Assembly: GCF_000702665.1 (NCBI RefSeq)
Contig: NZ_JNJA01000001.1
Location: 620,001-684,000 of the forward strand
Source of the DNA: Solidesulfovibrio alcoholivorans DSM 5433
GTDB lineage: Bacteria; Desulfobacterota; Desulfovibrionia; Desulfovibrionales; Desulfovibrionaceae
Length of the DNA: 64,000 bases
Direction of reading: 5' to 3'
A program made the translations under genes and the position numbers. Position 1 is the first letter of the stretch. Every line of letters starts with the position of its first letter. The notes beneath the pieces were generated by a model that made no database searches, had not been told where the DNA came from, and worked only from the letters and a program-made list of their open reading frames with translations. Shown piece by piece: positions 63,859 to 64,000 of this stretch.

Positions 63859-64000
63859 GCGTCCACCTCCATGAAGGAATCCTCGTCCAGGGCGTCACCA
63901 GCCGCGAACCACAGAGATTGCACCGTTGCCTTTTGCCCGGCGGTCCATCCTTTTGGGAACAATGGCCAACGGCTCCCACCGTCACCTCGACAAAACCGAA
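63855..64000 (-). CDS. 3' end of a phage gene, truncated by window edge
   Basis: Forty-seven codons are readable from the right edge to a TGA at 63855-63857 that overlaps the resolvase ATG. The visible tail reads ...RWPLFPKGWTAGQKATVQSL...DSFMEVDA. It is unrecognised. The coupling implies that it belongs to the same phage operon. Confidence 0.6.
   Translation of the reverse strand, partial: RFCRGDGGSRWPLFPKGWTAGQKATVQSLWFAAGDALDEDSFMEVDA

Overview
The window looks like the chromosome of a high-GC, anaerobic, Gram-negative deltaproteobacterium, most likely a Desulfovibrio/Solidesulfovibrio-type sulfate reducer. The last ~4.5 kb is the start of a prophage. This placement is inferred from gene content: a Desulfovibrio-type outer-membrane porin, a TauE/SafE exporter with stress proteins, fumarate metabolism with a CCG-type reductase subunit, many sigma-54 regulators, a TonB system and GluQRS. 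No rRNA, tRNA, CRISPR array or insertion sequence was seen.

Layout. 1-2.9 kb: a gene fragment, a hexapeptide acetyltransferase and an MJ1255-type glycosyltransferase. 3.0-8.4 kb: a BMP-family (nucleoside-type) ABC importer whose four genes are followed 1 nt later by a TetR regulator. 8.5-10.9 kb: an old-yellow-enzyme gene and an MFS exporter, each preceded by a copy of the same 17-bp palindrome, the probable TetR operator. 11.0-15.4 kb (minus): glutamate decarboxylase and Glu/GABA antiporter genes plus a porin. 15.8-20.1 kb (minus): two membrane proteins built from repeated DUF202-like units, co-transcribed with a histidine kinase and a single-domain response regulator. 20.5-22.5 kb: a histidine-rich metal-binding protein and a benzoylformate-decarboxylase-like enzyme.

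22.7-34.1 kb is a C4-dicarboxylate/fumarate module. A kinase with a solute-binding sensor domain and a sigma-54 activator are followed by two palindromes and a sigma-54 promoter. Downstream lie a DASS transporter, a two-subunit class I fumarase, a DAACS symporter and a three-subunit fumarate reductase with a CCG (HdrB-like) subunit. A chemoreceptor follows. 36.5-41.4 kb holds a second kinase/sigma-54 regulator pair, convergent with an unusual Lon-type protease that has a receiver domain inserted directly before its ATPase core. 41.8-45.5 kb holds stress proteins, a TSUP exporter and an IscU-like protein. 45.6-49.3 kb (minus) holds a PAP2 acid phosphatase, a methyltransferase, an unrecognised protein and an AmrS-type radical SAM enzyme. 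49.4-55.9 kb: a TonB-dependent receptor overlaps a complete ECF transporter (S, AA, T), divergent from a tonB gene. 56.5-59.2 kb: GluQRS and a B12-binding radical SAM protein. 59.7-64 kb: iteron-like repeats, then phage genes on the minus strand (HGGxSTG protein, AT-rich lectin-like protein, terminase small subunit, Cys-cluster protein, RuvC-like resolvase) running off the end.

The strongest candidates for new biology are the receiver-Lon fusion (39371-41407), the DUF202-array signalling operon (15788-20105) and the two regulatory circuits whose operators can be read directly: TetR/OYE/MFS and sigma-54/dicarboxylate. All functions are assigned by reading motifs; no database search was run.
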